64,000 nt of DNA from Paracoccus amoyensis (GCF_014490725.1 NZ_JACOQL010000004.1:496001-560000), one strand, 5' to 3'; shown: positions 37,570 through 46,060, counted from the first letter of the stretch. The notes: generated from the letters alone by a model not told the origin. Made by a program: numbers and translations.

Positions 37570-38859
37570 TTATTTTCGTCCGGCTTCCAAAGCGTCCTCG
37601 AATGTGCGCAGACCCGTGGTCGGTGCCTGAACCAGAACCGACATATTGCCCGGTTTGTGCTGGTTTTTATACATCTTCATATGCGCCTGCGGGATTTCGG
37701 CCCAAGGAAACACCTCGGACATGCAGGGGTCAAGGCGGCGTTCCAGCATCAACTTGTTGGCGGCGGCGGCCTGTTTCAGATGCGCGAAATGCGAGCCTTG
37801 CAGGCGCTTCTGGTGCATCCACATATAGCGCACGTCGAATGTGCAGTTGAAGCCGGTGGTGCCCGCGCAGATCACGACCATGCCGCCCTTTTTGCAGACA
37901 AGGGTCGAGACCGGGAAGGTCGCTTCGCCCGGGTGTTCAAAGACGATATCGACGTTGTTGCCCTTGCCGGTGATGTCCCAGATGGCTTTGCCGAACTTGC
38001 GCGCTTCGTTGAACCATTCCTTGTATTCGGGCGTGTTCACCGTGGGGAGCTGGCCCCAGCATTTGAATTCCTTGCGGTTGATCACGCCCTTGGCGCCAAG
38101 GCCCATGACGAAATCGCGCTTGTCTTCCTCGCTGATGACGCCGATGGCATTGCCGCCCGCCGCGTTGATCAACTGGATCGCATAGGATCCCAGACCACCC
38201 GACGCGCCCCAGACCAGCACGTTCATGCCCGGCTTCAACTCGTGCGGCTCATGGCCGAACAGCATCCGATAGGCGGTGGCCAGCGTCAGCGTATAGCAGG
38301 CTGATTCTTCCCAGGTCAGGTGCTTGGGGCGTTTCATCAACTGCTGGGCTTGCACACGGGTGAACTGTGCGAAGCTGCCATCCGGAGTCTCATAGCCCCA
38401 GATGCGTTGCGTGGGCGAATACATCGGGTCACCGCCGTTGCATTCCTCGTCATCGCCATCGTCCTGATTGCAATGGATGACAACTTCATCGCCGACTTTC
38501 CATCGTTTGACCTTGTCGCCAACAGCCCAAACGATGCCCGAAGCGTCAGATCCGGCGATGTGATATTCGGCGCCGTGCCCGTCAAAGGGGCTGATCGGCT
38601 GGCCCAGGCCGGCCCAGATGCCGTTGTAGTTGACGCCCGCAGCCATCACCAGAACCAGCACTTCATGGCTGTCAATGCTGGGGACGTCCACGACTTCCAG
38701 CTGCATCGCCGTGTCGGGTTCGCCATGGCGTTCGCGGCGGATCGCCCAGGCATGCATCTGCTTTGGCACATGACCAAGCGGCGGCATCTCTCCGACCGCA
38801 TACAGGTCCTTTATCGGCGCGTCGTAGGGCGCGATCGGGGTGGGGGCATCAAGGGCCAT
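37570..38859 (-). CDS. ccrA: Ccr, crotonyl-CoA carboxylase/reductase
   Basis: Key enzyme of the ethylmalonyl-CoA pathway: it reduces and carboxylates crotonyl-CoA to ethylmalonyl-CoA with NADPH and CO2. It is a medium-chain dehydrogenase of 429 aa, the family length. The NADPH-binding region is VLVWGASGGLGSYAIQL; GVINRKEFKCWGQLP and VFEHPGEATFPVS are characteristic of the crotonyl-CoA class. I start at MALDAPT (38859), with GAGGAG 7 bases upstream; the ORF extends further but without family residues. It is divergent from ecm. Confidence 0.96.
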   Translation of the reverse strand: MALDAPTPIAPYDAPIKDLYAVGEMPPLGHVPKQMHAWAIRRERHGEPDTAMQLEVVDVPSIDSHEVLVLVMAAGVNYNGIWAGLGQPISPFDGHGAEYHIAGSDASGIVWAVGDKVKRWKVGDEVVIHCNQDDGDDEECNGGDPMYSPTQRIWGYETPDGSFAQFTRVQAQQLMKRPKHLTWEESACYTLTLATAYRMLFGHEPHELKPGMNVLVWGASGGLGSYAIQLINAAGGNAIGVISEEDKRDFVMGLGAKGVINRKEFKCWGQLPTVNTPEYKEWFNEARKFGKAIWDITGKGNNVDIVFEHPGEATFPVSTLVCKKGGMVVICAGTTGFNCTFDVRYMWMHQKRLQGSHFAHLKQAAAANKLMLERRLDPCMSEVFPWAEIPQAHMKMYKNQHKPGNMSVLVQAPTTGLRTFEDALEAGRK

Positions 38860-38876
38860 GGCGAGTCTCCTCATTT

Positions 38877-38891
38877 TTCTGCAATGCAGAA
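38877..38891. promoter_or_regulatory. Perfect 15-bp palindrome upstream of ccr
   Basis: TTCTGCA-A-TGCAGAA is a perfect dyad 17 bases before the ccr start codon. A related TTGCAA core lies at 38929-38934. TGCAA-centred dyads are reported for the acyl-CoA-responsive ScfR/RamB regulators of this pathway, so an operator is plausible. The link to that regulator is inferred. Confidence 0.5.
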
Positions 38892-38977
38892 TCAACTTTT
38901 CCGAAGCACTACCCAAGGACGCGCAACATTGCAACCCGAACACGGCGTTAAACGTAATTTTATAACTTTGTTGTGTG

Positions 38978-39004
38978 GAAATATTCGTCGCGGTGCGATA
39001 TTTC
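38978..39004. promoter_or_regulatory. Inverted repeat in the ccr-ecm intergenic region
   Basis: GAAATATTCG (38978-38987) faces CGATATTTC (38996-39004) across 8 bases, with one unpaired T. It sits next to the AT-rich TTTTATAACTTTG patch that could carry a promoter. It could be a second operator. Confidence 0.35.
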
Positions 39005-39208
39005 GCTGCGCTCGCCAATGAATAGGGCAAAAGTCCAACGGCAATATGTTGCAGACACAGCATAACGGCCAATTGGACGGATGGGCCGGATTGCGGCCCG
39101 GAGGCAGACATCGGCACCGACTCGCTGGCTTTGACCGTAGTGAACGTGCTGGAAAGCGCGCAGATCGGTCACAGAACCCGCGTAAGTTCGCGACGGTGAG
39201 ATAAGGTC

Positions 39209-39259
39209 ATGTCCGAAATCCACACCTTCAAGCCTGACGACAGGCCTGTCCGCAAATGA
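39209..39259 (+). CDS. Possible 16-aa leader peptide upstream of ecm
   Basis: ATG preceded by AAGG, encoding MSEIHTFKPDDRPVRK and then TGA, 120 bases before the ecm start. It has a ribosome-site-like sequence and a protein-like composition but could be chance or the remnant of a gene. I know no homologue. Confidence 0.25.
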   Translation: MSEIHTFKPDDRPVRK

Positions 39260-39379
39260 CTCGGGCGGCCCTGCCGGACATATCGCGGACGCGGCGATTT
39301 CTGCGATGCAGCGAATTGACGGCGCATCTTTGTTTCGGTATTCGTTCGTCGACTGTAAGATTATTGCGAGGCGATCCGC

Positions 39380-41338
39380 ATGACCCAGAAAGACAAGCCT
39401 TGGCTGTTCCGCACCTATGCGGGCCACTCGACAGCTGCGAAATCGAACGAACTTTACCGCGCAAACCTTTCCAAAGGGCAGACCGGGTTGTCGGTGGCTT
39501 TCGATCTGCCGACCCAGACCGGTTATGACAGCGATCATGTGCTGGCGCGGGGCGAGGTTGGCAAGGTTGGCGTGCCCGTTTGCCATCTGGGTGATATGCG
39601 GGCGCTGTTCGATCAGATCCCGCTGGAACAGATGAACACCTCGATGACGATCAACGCGACGGCGCCATGGCTGCTGTCGCTGTATATCGCCGTGGCCGAG
39701 GAGCAGGGGGCCGATGTCAGCAAGTTGCAGGGCACGGTCCAGAACGACCTGATCAAGGAATACCTGTCGCGCGGCACCTATATCTGTCCGCCCAAGCCGT
39801 CCTTGGCGATGATCACCGATGTCGCGGCCTATACGCGGGACAAGCTGCCCAAATGGAACCCGATGAATGTCTGTTCCTATCACCTGCAAGAGGCAGGGGC
39901 GACGCCGCAACAGGAACTGGCTTATGCGCTGGCCACTGCCATTGCGGTGCTGGACGATCTGAAGGCCAAGGTGCCCGCCGAAAGCTTCCCCGAAATGGTT
40001 GGGCGGATCAGCTTTTTCGTGAATGCGGGTATCCGGTTTGTGACCGAAATGTGCAAGATGCGCGCCTTTACCGAGCTGTGGGATGAGATCACGGCCCAGC
40101 GTTATGGCATCGAGGATGAGAAATTCCGCCGGTTCCGCTATGGCGTGCAGGTTAACAGCCTGGGCCTGACGGAACAGCAGCCGGAAAACAACGTCTATCG
40201 CATCCTGCTGGAAATGCTGGCGGTGACGCTGTCGAAAAACGCCCGCGCCCGCGCCGTGCAACTGCCCGCCTGGAACGAGGCGCTTGGCCTGCCGCGCCCC
40301 TGGGATCAGCAATGGTCGCTGCGGATGCAGCAGATCCTGGCCTATGAAACCGACCTGCTGGAATATGGCGATCTGTTCGATGGCAACCCGGTCATCGCCG
40401 CCAAGGTCGAGGAGTTGAAGCAAGGCGCCCGCGACGAACTGGCTCTGCTGGATCAGATGGGCGGCGCGATTGCCTCTATCGACTATATGAAATCGCGTCT
40501 GGTCGAATCGAATGCGGAACGGCTGGGCCGGATCGAGACGAATGAAACCATCGTGGTCGGTGTGAACCGCTGGCAACACGCCGAGCCTTCGCCCCTGACT
40601 GCGGGCGATGGTGGCATCATGGTTGTCGATCCGGCGGTCGAGCAGGATCAGATCGAACGTTTGAGCGCTTGGCGCAACACCCGTGACGAGGCCGCCGTGC
40701 AGGGCGCGCTGAACGCGCTGAGCGACGCGGCCCGTCGGGGGGAAAATATCATGCCCTATTCGATCGCAGCGGCGAAGGCCGGCGCCACGACCGGCGAATG
40801 GGCCGGCGTCATGCGTCAGGTCCACGGCGAGTATCGCGGCCCGACCGGAGTTTCGTCGTCGCCCTCGAACCGGACCGAAGGGTTGGAGGATATTCGCGAA
40901 GCCGTCGATGCCGTCAGCTCTCGCCTTGGCCGCCGCCTGAAATTCGTGGTCGGCAAGCCGGGGCTGGACGGCCATTCGAATGGCGCTGAACAGATTGCGT
41001 TTCGCGCCCGCGATTGCGGTATGGACATCACCTATGAGGGCATCCGTCTGACGCCGGAACAGATCGTCAGCAGGGCAAAGATCGAGGATGCTCATGTCGT
41101 CGGTCTGTCGATCCTGTCGGGCAGCCACCTGCCGTTGATCGAGGACGTGATGGCGCGGATGAGGGATGAAGGGCTAACCCATATCCCGGTTATCGTTGGC
41201 GGCATTATTCCCGATGATGATGCTGCGCGGCTGCTGTCGATGGGCGTGGCGCGGGTCTATACGCCCAAGGACTTCCAGTTGAACACGATCATGATGGATA
41301 TCGTCGCGCTGGTAGAGCTTGATGCGGCGGCTGCCTGA
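39380..41338 (+). CDS. ecm: Ecm/MeaA, ethylmalonyl-CoA mutase
   Basis: Adenosylcobalamin enzyme that converts (2R)-ethylmalonyl-CoA to methylsuccinyl-CoA in the ethylmalonyl-CoA pathway. The N-terminal mutase barrel carries TGLSVAFDLPTQTGYDSDH and MTINATAPWLLSLY. The B12 domain at the C terminus contains GLDGHSNGAEQIA, with the cobalt-binding His532 in D-x-H-x-x-G. The sequence around that motif and the 652-aa length fit MeaA and not methylmalonyl-CoA mutase. Pairing with divergent ccr supports this. Confidence 0.95.
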   Translation: MTQKDKPWLFRTYAGHSTAAKSNELYRANLSKGQTGLSVAFDLPTQTGYDSDHVLARGEVGKVGVPVCHLGDMRALFDQIPLEQMNTSMTINATAPWLLSLYIAVAEEQGADVSKLQGTVQNDLIKEYLSRGTYICPPKPSLAMITDVAAYTRDKLPKWNPMNVCSYHLQEAGATPQQELAYALATAIAVLDDLKAKVPAESFPEMVGRISFFVNAGIRFVTEMCKMRAFTELWDEITAQRYGIEDEKFRRFRYGVQVNSLGLTEQQPENNVYRILLEMLAVTLSKNARARAVQLPAWNEALGLPRPWDQQWSLRMQQILAYETDLLEYGDLFDGNPVIAAKVEELKQGARDELALLDQMGGAIASIDYMKSRLVESNAERLGRIETNETIVVGVNRWQHAEPSPLTAGDGGIMVVDPAVEQDQIERLSAWRNTRDEAAVQGALNALSDAARRGENIMPYSIAAAKAGATTGEWAGVMRQVHGEYRGPTGVSSSPSNRTEGLEDIREAVDAVSSRLGRRLKFVVGKPGLDGHSNGAEQIAFRARDCGMDITYEGIRLTPEQIVSRAKIEDAHVVGLSILSGSHLPLIEDVMARMRDEGLTHIPVIVGGIIPDDDAARLLSMGVARVYTPKDFQLNTIMMDIVALVELDAAAA

Positions 41339-41402
41339 GCTGGTGACAATCCAACATCACGCCATATCGGCATGAAATTGCAAAAAACTTTGGTGACTGA
41401 CG

Positions 41403-41434
41403 AAAGCGGGCGAACCTTGTGGCCCGCTTTTTCG
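41403..41434 (+). terminator. Intrinsic terminator after ecm
   Basis: AAAGCGGGC (41403-41411) pairs with GCCCGCTTT (41422-41430) across a 10-base loop and is followed by TTCGTT. It lies 65 bases after the ecm stop and before the acyltransferase. Confidence 0.75.
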
Positions 41435-41463
41435 TTCGGTTGCACAAGATATTCAGGCGATCC

Positions 41464-42402
41464 ATGAACGCAGCAGTCCAGCGCAACAGCGCAGTCGATC
41501 CACTTCGTGTCCTGTTGGCGATCTTTGTCATCGGGATACACACAGGCTTTCCCGACGCTTTGCAGGGCGAAGTTAAACAGGCATTGGTGAATGGCTTATA
41601 CCGAACCGCCGTTCCGATTTTTTCCCTGATATCGGGCTTTTTCTTTGCGAGCGCGGCCCATTCGGGACGAGGTGCAGGATATTTGAAACGGATCCTGATC
41701 CTCTATGCGATCTGGATGGTGATCTACGCGCCTGTTTATGGGCCGGAAATCACATCTCTGCCGCATCTGCTGCAATTGTGGTTCTTTGGCTATTTTCACC
41801 TGTGGTTTCTGGCTGGAATGATCGCGGCGGGGGCGCTGCTGCTGGCGTTGATTCATTGGAAGCTGCCGATCAGGGGCATCGTCCTGATCGCGCTGCTGCT
41901 GGCCGCTGTGGGAATCCTGCTGCAATATCTGGTGCTGTCCGAAAGGCTGTCGCTGCAACTGGATCTGTATCGAAACGGGTTGTTCGTGATCTTTCCGTTC
42001 TTCGCCGTTGGCTATGCTCTTGCCGCGACCGGCACCCGCAAGACGGGGACAGGGGGGAAATGGCTGGCCGTCCTGTCGGTGATTGCGGTGATGGCGGAGA
42101 GCGTGGTTTGGTATCGCATCGCAGGCGGCACATATGGCGTTGACAGCATGGTGACGTTGCTGGCCTGTGCGCCGCTGGTCTTTTTGGCTGCGCTGTCGAG
42201 CAAGGGGTTTTCGCAGGGCAAGCAGTTGGCGACGCTGGCAGCTTTCATCTATTTCTCGCATGTTCTGGCGATGATCACAGCCACGCAACTGGGTATCAGC
42301 GGCGATCTGAAATTCGTTTTTGTGGTCGTTCTGTGCCTGCTGGTCTGGTGGTCGCTTGGCCGTTTTTCATTTGGTCAGCGTATATTGGCCAGTATCACCT
42401 GA
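41464..42402 (+). CDS. Acyltransferase 3 family membrane protein
   Basis: Polytopic protein of 312 aa with about 10 membrane helices and the family's N-terminal features RVLLAIFVIGIHTGF (the conserved His in the first helix) and GYFHLWFLAGMIAAG. Members O-acylate surface sugars, peptidoglycan or small molecules. Substrate cannot be told; no polysaccharide genes are nearby. The ATG at 41464 has a weak ribosome site. It ends at a bidirectional terminator shared with rpmE. Confidence 0.88.
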   Translation: MNAAVQRNSAVDPLRVLLAIFVIGIHTGFPDALQGEVKQALVNGLYRTAVPIFSLISGFFFASAAHSGRGAGYLKRILILYAIWMVIYAPVYGPEITSLPHLLQLWFFGYFHLWFLAGMIAAGALLLALIHWKLPIRGIVLIALLLAAVGILLQYLVLSERLSLQLDLYRNGLFVIFPFFAVGYALAATGTRKTGTGGKWLAVLSVIAVMAESVVWYRIAGGTYGVDSMVTLLACAPLVFLAALSSKGFSQGKQLATLAAFIYFSHVLAMITATQLGISGDLKFVFVVVLCLLVWWSLGRFSFGQRILASIT

Positions 42403-42415
42403 CGCCGGGCAAAGA

Positions 42416-42444
42416 AAAACGCCGCCCGATGGGGGCGGCGTTTT
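42416..42444. terminator. Bidirectional terminator between the acyltransferase and rpmE
   Basis: AAAACGCCGCCC (42416-42427) pairs with GGGCGGCGTTTT (42433-42444) across a 5-base loop, with T runs in both directions. It serves both convergent transcripts. Confidence 0.9.
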
Positions 42445-42467
42445 CGTATTCCGATAGCTGGAAAGGA

Positions 42468-42689
42468 TCAGAAGCCCAGGCCAGCGTATTTGCTTTTGAA
42501 CTTCGACACGCGGCCGCCGGTGTCCATCAGACGAGCCGAACCGCCGGTCCATGCCGGGTGAGTGGTCGGGTCGATGTCCAGCGACATGGTTTCGCCTTCG
42601 GCACCCCAGGTCGAACGGGTCTGATAGATGGTACCGTCGGTCATTTTGACCTGGATCATGTGGTAGTCGGGATGGGTCTCTTTTTTCAT
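42468..42689 (-). CDS. rpmE: Ribosomal protein bL31
   Basis: Large-subunit protein of 73 aa. It starts [19 protein letters not shown] and ends [16 protein letters not shown]. It has no Cys, so it is the zinc-free form usual in this group. It follows rplS by 12 bases and closes the translation cluster at a terminator. Confidence 0.96.
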   Translation of the reverse strand: MKKETHPDYHMIQVKMTDGTIYQTRSTWGAEGETMSLDIDPTTHPAWTGGSARLMDTGGRVSKFKSKYAGLGF

Positions 42690-42701
42690 CTCGCGACCTC
42701 C

Positions 42702-43085
42702 TTAGGCTTTCGCGTCGGTTTTGGGACGATAGTTGGTTTTTTCGGCGATACGGGCCGATTTACCACGACGATCGCGCAGATAGTACAGCTTGGCGCGACG
42801 GACTTTACCACGACGAACGATAGTGATCGCGTCGATGTTGGTCGAGTAAAGCGGGAAAACGCGCTCGACGCCTTCGCCGAAGCTGATTTTGCGGACGGTG
42901 AAGCTGGCACTGATGCCGTCGCCGCCTTTGCGCGAAATGCAGACGCCTTCGTAGTTCTGCACGCGGGTGCGGGTGCCCTCGGTCACTTTGTAACCGACGC
43001 GGACGGTGTCGCCTGCTTTGAAATCAGGGATTTCCTTGCCAAGCGCGGCGATTTGCTCGGCTTCCAGTTCTGCGATCAGGTTCAT
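42702..43085 (-). CDS. rplS: Ribosomal protein bL19
   Basis: Large-subunit protein at the 30S-50S interface, 127 aa. Conserved features include [31 protein letters not shown] and [20 protein letters not shown]. Its start overlaps the trmD stop by 4 bases. The order rpsP-rimM-trmD-rplS is the standard one. Confidence 0.98.
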   Translation of the reverse strand: MNLIAELEAEQIAALGKEIPDFKAGDTVRVGYKVTEGTRTRVQNYEGVCISRKGGDGISASFTVRKISFGEGVERVFPLYSTNIDAITIVRRGKVRRAKLYYLRDRRGKSARIAEKTNYRPKTDAKA

Positions 43086-43969
43086 CGCTTGGTTTCCTTG
43101 TTATGCTCGTGGTGATTCCACGATTGGTCTGATGCGCCCGAGAGCTGTTGGTCCTTTGCCGGGTCCATACGGGGTTCCCCAAGGGATTCCTCGTATGCCC
43201 GCCACAGGTCGGGGCGGCGTTCCTTGGTCAGCCTTTCGGCTTCACTGGCACGCCAAGCATGAATGGCCGCGTGATTTCCCGATAGCAGAACTTCCGGGAT
43301 CTCGCGGCCTTCCCACTGGGCGGGCTTCGTGAACTGAGGGGCTTCCAGAAGACCTCTGTTGCCGATGGAAAAGGATTCCTCGGCCAGAGAGTCCTGATTC
43401 CCCAGCACGCGCGGTATAAGACGAACCGTCGTGTCGATCAAGACCTGAGCGGCAATCTCTCCGCCGGTCAAAACATAGTCGCCAATGCTGATTTCTTCGA
43501 TGGCATGCGCATCCAGAACGCGCTGATCCACACCTTCGAACCGGCCACAGATCAGCGTCACCCCTGGACCTTCGGCCAACTGCCGTGCGCGGGCCTGTGT
43601 CAGTTGTTTGCCGCGCGGCGACATGTAGATGACGGGTTTTGCTGTGCCCTGAGTCGCTTCGCGCAGGGCTGCATCCATCACATCGGCACGGATCACCATG
43701 CCCGCCCCGCCGCCGGCTGGTGTGTCATCGACATTGCGATGCTTGCCCATGCCAAATTCGCGCAAAGGAATGGTCCGCAGGTTCCAAAGCCCCTGTTGCA
43801 ACGCGCGACCGGTCAGCGACAGGCCAAGGATACCGGGAAAAGCCTCGGGGAACAGGGTGACGACATTGGCCGTCCAGATGTTCCTGATCTGTGGTTCGCG
43901 CATCAATTCGCGCGGGCGCAGACTGGTGGTGACGGACAACCGCCCATGCGATTTTGGCGTATCGCTCAT
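43082..43969 (-). CDS. trmD: TrmD, tRNA (guanine-37-N1)-methyltransferase
   Basis: SAM-dependent SPOUT enzyme that methylates G37 of tRNAs reading CNN codons and so prevents frameshifting. The trefoil knot region is [31 protein letters not shown] and [26 protein letters not shown] follows. The N terminus carries about 30 extra residues (SDTPKSHGR and on), common in Rhodobacterales; the ATG overlaps the rimM stop by 4 bases, which supports it. The product is 295 aa. Confidence 0.96.
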   Translation of the reverse strand: MSDTPKSHGRLSVTTSLRPRELMREPQIRNIWTANVVTLFPEAFPGILGLSLTGRALQQGLWNLRTIPLREFGMGKHRNVDDTPAGGGAGMVIRADVMDAALREATQGTAKPVIYMSPRGKQLTQARARQLAEGPGVTLICGRFEGVDQRVLDAHAIEEISIGDYVLTGGEIAAQVLIDTTVRLIPRVLGNQDSLAEESFSIGNRGLLEAPQFTKPAQWEGREIPEVLLSGNHAAIHAWRASEAERLTKERRPDLWRAYEESLGEPRMDPAKDQQLSGASDQSWNHHEHNKETKR

Positions 43970-44463
43970 TCGTCGTTGCCAGGCGGGTCGGCAACGATGC
44001 GTCCTGCGGTCACATCGACCGTTGGAACAACAGCGCGGGTAAAGGGCAGCAAAAGCACGGTCTTGCCGCCGACCACTTCCAGAATATCGCCGGCGCCGTG
44101 GTCAAAGATCGCGCGGACACGGCCTAAAATCTGGCCGCCGGTATCCACGACCTCTAGCCCGATCAGGTCGGTGTGATAAAATTCATCATCAGGAAGCGAG
44201 GGCAGCGCATCGCGCGGTGCCCACAAGGTCACGCCCTTCAATGCTTCCGCATCCTCGCGGGTGACAACGCCCGTCAGCCGCGCCCCAAGTCCACCGGTGA
44301 TCGGCCGGGTCAGATTGACGGTAAAGACTTTTTTGCCGTCTTCGGTCGTCAAGGGGCCGTAATTCGCGATATCAGCAGGCTCGGCGGTAAAGCTTTTCAG
44401 GCGCACTTCGCCATTGACACCAAAGGCACCAGCAATTGCGCCTACGCAAATCCTGTCGGTCAT
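43966..44463 (-). CDS. rimM: RimM, 16S rRNA processing / 30S maturation factor
   Basis: Ribosome assembly factor that binds uS19 during 30S maturation. The N-terminal RimM domain begins [19 protein letters not shown], and the PRC-barrel domain includes [19 protein letters not shown] and [12 protein letters not shown]. The start is the ATG at 44463; the longer reading to 44520 runs through the 48-aa ORF. It overlaps that ORF's stop and the trmD start. The product is 165 aa. Confidence 0.95.
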   Translation of the reverse strand: MTDRICVGAIAGAFGVNGEVRLKSFTAEPADIANYGPLTTEDGKKVFTVNLTRPITGGLGARLTGVVTREDAEALKGVTLWAPRDALPSLPDDEFYHTDLIGLEVVDTGGQILGRVRAIFDHGAGDILEVVGGKTVLLLPFTRAVVPTVDVTAGRIVADPPGNDE

Positions 44464-44606
44464 GGTCCAACCCTTTCGCAAAATCCGGCGCGCAGCCAGG
44501 TGCCGGCCGATTCCCTGCATAGTTCACGTTGCTGAGCACGCTCGAAGATCATGCCGCTGACAAACAGCAGCACAAAGAAAATTGCGCGACGAAACAGGCG
44601 AAACAT
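44460..44606 (-). CDS. 48-aa membrane microprotein between rpsP and rimM
   Basis: A small ORF read as [20 protein letters not shown] at the start, giving three Arg before one membrane helix (about 8-20). The tail has FERAQQ and two cysteines, Cys30 and Cys43, spaced 13 apart with a Trp and Gly between. Its TGA overlaps the rimM ATG, so it is probably translated and coupled to rimM. No strong ribosome site is seen before its ATG; a hairpin lies just upstream. I recall similar unannotated ORFs at this place in relatives but cannot verify this. Confidence 0.65.
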   Translation of the reverse strand: MFRLFRRAIFFVLLFVSGMIFERAQQRELCRESAGTWLRAGFCERVGP

Positions 44607-44621
44607 TTGCGGTCGAATGAC

Positions 44622-44647
44622 AGGCCCGGATGCTGACATCCGGGCCT
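44622..44647 (-). terminator. Stable hairpin between rpsP and the 48-aa ORF
   Basis: AGGCCCGGATG (44622-44632) pairs perfectly with CATCCGGGCCT (44637-44647) over 11 bp with a 4-base loop. On the minus strand it is followed by GTCATTC and not a T run. It is more likely an attenuator, pause or processing site that sets rpsP above rimM-trmD than a full terminator. Confidence 0.55.
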
Positions 44648-44656
44648 TGCACGGGA

Positions 44657-45010
44657 TTATTCTTCAGCCGGAGCAGCAGCTTTGGCGGCTTTTTCTTCGG
44701 CGCGCGCTTTGGCTTTCTTGCCCGGTTCGGCTTTCTTCATGTTCTTGCGGTCGGCCTTTGCCTTGACGCCTGCGGCTTCCAGGAAGCGGGCAATACGGTC
44801 GGTCGGCTGTGCGCCGAGACCCAGCCAGTGCTGAACGCGTTCCATGTCCATTTTGACGCGATCTTCGCTGTCTTTCGGCAGCAGCGGGTTATAGGTGCCC
44901 AGCTTTTCCAGGAAGCGGCCATCGCGCGGCATGCGCGAATCGGTTGCGACGATGGCGTAATGCGGGCGTTTTTTCGAACCACCACGGGCCAGACGGATTT
45001 TCATAGCCAT
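44657..45010 (-). CDS. rpsP: Ribosomal protein bS16
   Basis: Small-subunit protein of 117 aa. It has the start [21 protein letters not shown] and [12 protein letters not shown], then an Ala/Lys/Glu-rich C-terminal tail typical of alphaproteobacteria. AAGGAG lies 8 bases before the first ATG at 45010. It is the first ribosomal gene of the cluster, 47 bases after the chorismate mutase. Confidence 0.98.
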   Translation of the reverse strand: MAMKIRLARGGSKKRPHYAIVATDSRMPRDGRFLEKLGTYNPLLPKDSEDRVKMDMERVQHWLGLGAQPTDRIARFLEAAGVKAKADRKNMKKAEPGKKAKARAEEKAAKAAAPAEE

Positions 45011-45057
45011 TGCATTTTCTCCTTTGAAATGGCGGTGTTATGGGCGCGTCCGCGCCC

Positions 45058-45354
45058 TTACGATTGGTGTTGTTCGTGGTGCCGAATAACTTCGGCGATC
45101 ACGAAATTCAGGAATTTGCGCGCGAATTCTGGATCAAGGTCAGCCTCGCGCGCGAGGCGTTCCAGCCGCTCGATCTGTTGCGCTTCGCGCGACGGATCCG
45201 AGGGCGGCAGAGCGTGTTCGGCCTTGAGGTGGCCGACGGATTGGGTGTGCTTGAACCGTTCGGCCAGCGTGTAGACCAGGATCGCGTCCAGCCGGTCGAT
45301 AGACTCGCGATGCTCTTTCAGCAGGGCGGCGGCGCGGGTGGTGGGATCAGTCAT
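45058..45354 (-). CDS. Chorismate mutase, AroQ/PheA-like, 98 aa
   Basis: Second AroQ-fold chorismate mutase of the window. The first helix has EHRESIDRLDAILVYTLAERF, then a Lys in VGHLKAEHALPP and a C-terminal FLNFVIAEVIRHHEQ. It resembles the mutase domain of PheA more than the protein at 309-611 does. It lies upstream of rpsP, a placement common in Rhodobacterales. Two monofunctional mutases could be differently regulated. Confidence 0.88.
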   Translation of the reverse strand: MTDPTTRAAALLKEHRESIDRLDAILVYTLAERFKHTQSVGHLKAEHALPPSDPSREAQQIERLERLAREADLDPEFARKFLNFVIAEVIRHHEQHQS

Positions 45355-45440
45355 GGAAGGCTCCGTTCAAGGGGCACGGGATGTACACAACCTGTGCACA
45401 GGCGGTGCACAGGGCGTATGCCGCATGTGGCGCCGCCGCA

Positions 45441-45505
45441 GCGGGGGCTTCGCGCCCCCGTCGCCGTGCCGGCGACTCCCCCGCGGGATATTTCGAGGAC
45501 CAAAG
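45441..45505. repeat. REP-like intergenic element with two hairpins
   Basis: CGGGGGC/GCCCCCG (45442-45448 with 45454-45460) is followed directly by TCGCCG/CGGCGA (45461-45466 with 45470-45475), then CTCCCCCGCGGGATATTTCGAGG. Elements ending in CCCGCGGGATATTT are frequent between genes of Rhodobacterales, from memory. Function unknown. Confidence 0.55.
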
Positions 45506-45513
45506 CAGCGCGG

Positions 45514-46047
45514 TCATGCCGACACCTTCGGATGGCGGTAAACCAGACACGGGGTGCCACGAACCACGCCTTCGCGTTCGATCACCGCACCCATGCGTTC
45601 GGCCAGTTTGCGCGAGCGAATGTTTTCGTGGGCGATCTGAGAGATCAGCGGGGCAAAGCCCATCGGACCCTGGGCATGGGCGCGGGCGGTCATGGCCGCC
45701 TCATAGGCGATGCCCTTGCCTTCGAAGCCTTCATAGATATGCCAGCCCAGTTCGGGTTCGGGCCAGTCGAAATGGTCGATCACGCCGACGCGCCCGGCAA
45801 TGCGACCCGAGGCCTTGTCCTCGACCGACCACAGGCCATAACCGCGCATGATCCAGTGGCCAATGCCACGCGACAGCGCGTCCCAGTTTTGCCATTCCTC
45901 ATACGGGCCGCCGACATATTGCGAGCGTTCCGACAGGCCAAAGGCATTCATCGCATCCCAATCCGACAGGCGCGGTTCGCGCAGGATCAGGCGTTCGGTT
46001 TCAAGAACCGGCACTTTCGCCTGAAGAATTATGGATGAGGACGTCAT
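45514..46047 (-). CDS. GNAT acetyltransferase, RimJ/RimL-like
   Basis: A 177-aa N-acetyltransferase. VLETERLILREPRLSDWDAM is the usual RimJ/L start, ELGWHIYEGFEGKGIAYEAA holds the acetyl-CoA loop, and NIRSRKLAERMGAVIE follows. Target unknown. I start at ATG 46047, 13 bases after the ffh stop; an upstream extension overlaps ffh. It is probably co-transcribed with ffh. Confidence 0.88.
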   Translation of the reverse strand: MTSSSIILQAKVPVLETERLILREPRLSDWDAMNAFGLSERSQYVGGPYEEWQNWDALSRGIGHWIMRGYGLWSVEDKASGRIAGRVGVIDHFDWPEPELGWHIYEGFEGKGIAYEAAMTARAHAQGPMGFAPLISQIAHENIRSRKLAERMGAVIEREGVVRGTPCLVYRHPKVSA

Positions 46048-46060
46048 GACGCGGCTGACC

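Larger units (their letters stand above)
38860..39379. other. 520-base divergent intergenic region between ccr and ecm
   Basis: No gene of normal size is seen. It holds a 15-bp palindrome at 38877-38891, TTGCAA at 38929-38934, an AT-rich patch (38945-38985), an inverted repeat at 38978-39004, a small hairpin GGGCCG/CGGCCC (39083-39099) and a possible 16-codon ORF (39209-39259). I see no cobalamin riboswitch, although ecm is B12-dependent. Confidence 0.7.

Noticed and set aside
39000..39379. Cobalamin riboswitch upstream of the B12-dependent mutase
   Set aside because: I looked for the conserved B12-box core and the flanking stems and did not see them.
38960..41128. 722-codon minus-strand ORF opposite ecm
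   Set aside because: Antisense shadow of a clear ethylmalonyl-CoA mutase; composition typical of GC-rich reverse frames.
45385..45420. Short CRISPR-like repeats (two GTGCACAGG copies)
   Set aside because: Only two short copies at irregular spacing; no array and no cas genes.
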